Made by a program: the position numbers and the translations under genes. The notes beneath the pieces were generated by a model, which did not search any database, had not been told where the DNA came from, and saw nothing but the letters and a program-made list of their open reading frames with translations. 64,000 nt of DNA from Pleomorphomonas koreensis DSM 23070 (lineage in GTDB: Bacteria; Pseudomonadota; Alphaproteobacteria; Rhizobiales; Pleomorphomonadaceae). Numbering within the stretch: position 1 is the first letter of the stretch; every line of letters starts with the position of its first letter. The stretch is from positions 1 to 64,000 of the forward strand of contig NZ_AULH01000018.1 in assembly GCF_000425185.1 (NCBI RefSeq), given 5' to 3'. Below, piece by piece: positions 63,982 through 64,000 of this stretch.

Positions 63982-64000
63982 GCCTCAGGAAACGGGGTTC

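Overview
The window holds two blocks of high-GC DNA. Bases 1 to about 40856 are most of a transposable (Mu-type) prophage, read mainly on the minus strand, whose right end lies beyond base 1. Bases about 40857 to 64000 are host chromosome. The host looks like a Hyphomicrobiales-type alphaproteobacterium: GC-rich, with AglE/F/G plus AglA alpha-glucoside genes, a CysN-CysC fusion, sdhE near mfd, and a DUF2249/DUF59/NnrS-like cluster. This is inferred from gene content; the genus cannot be fixed.

Prophage layout, from its left end (right in this window): the transposon end (ACA at 40856) with two 18-bp transposase-site-like repeats; an S24-type repressor and a YbjQ-like gene on the plus strand; an operator region with repeated TTCGCGA elements; then the minus-strand early operon, which begins with a Ner-like regulator and a run of small unknown genes, and continues with a cysteine peptidase (BTLCP), a ParB-like protein, MuA transposase, the MuB ATPase, several DNA-binding proteins (one carrying a DnaA domain IV), DUF3164, GemA/gp16, a second ParB-like protein, an orphan OmpR-type winged helix and a DNA methyltransferase. 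A Mor/C-family activator (25206-25583) precedes the lysis cassette (endolysin, holin, nested Rz/Rz1). Mu-type head genes follow (gp25-gp30, protease/scaffold I, decoration protein, capsid T, gp35, gp36, G-type protein), then a lambda-type siphovirus tail (tube, G/GT chaperones with a GGGAAAC slippery site, tape measure, NlpC/P60, J-like tip protein, and a tail spike that runs off the left edge). The phage is thus a transposable siphophage like B3/D3112 in architecture: Mu replication and head with a lambda-like long tail.

Host side: a small Cys-containing ORF, an MFS transporter, a FucO-like lactaldehyde/propanediol oxidoreductase, a three-gene operon (DUF2249, DUF59, NnrS-like membrane protein) behind a TTG-N8-CAA site suggesting FNR/NnrR control, two paralogous membrane GGDEF proteins flanking mfd (one with a degenerate GDEEF motif), sdhE, a drug-type MFS exporter, cysD and cysNC for sulfate activation, and a LacI-controlled alpha-glucoside uptake and hydrolysis operon with strong hairpins in its intercistronic gaps.

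No tRNA, rRNA, CRISPR array or insertion sequence was recognised. Many long antisense ORFs are present because of the high GC content and were discarded.
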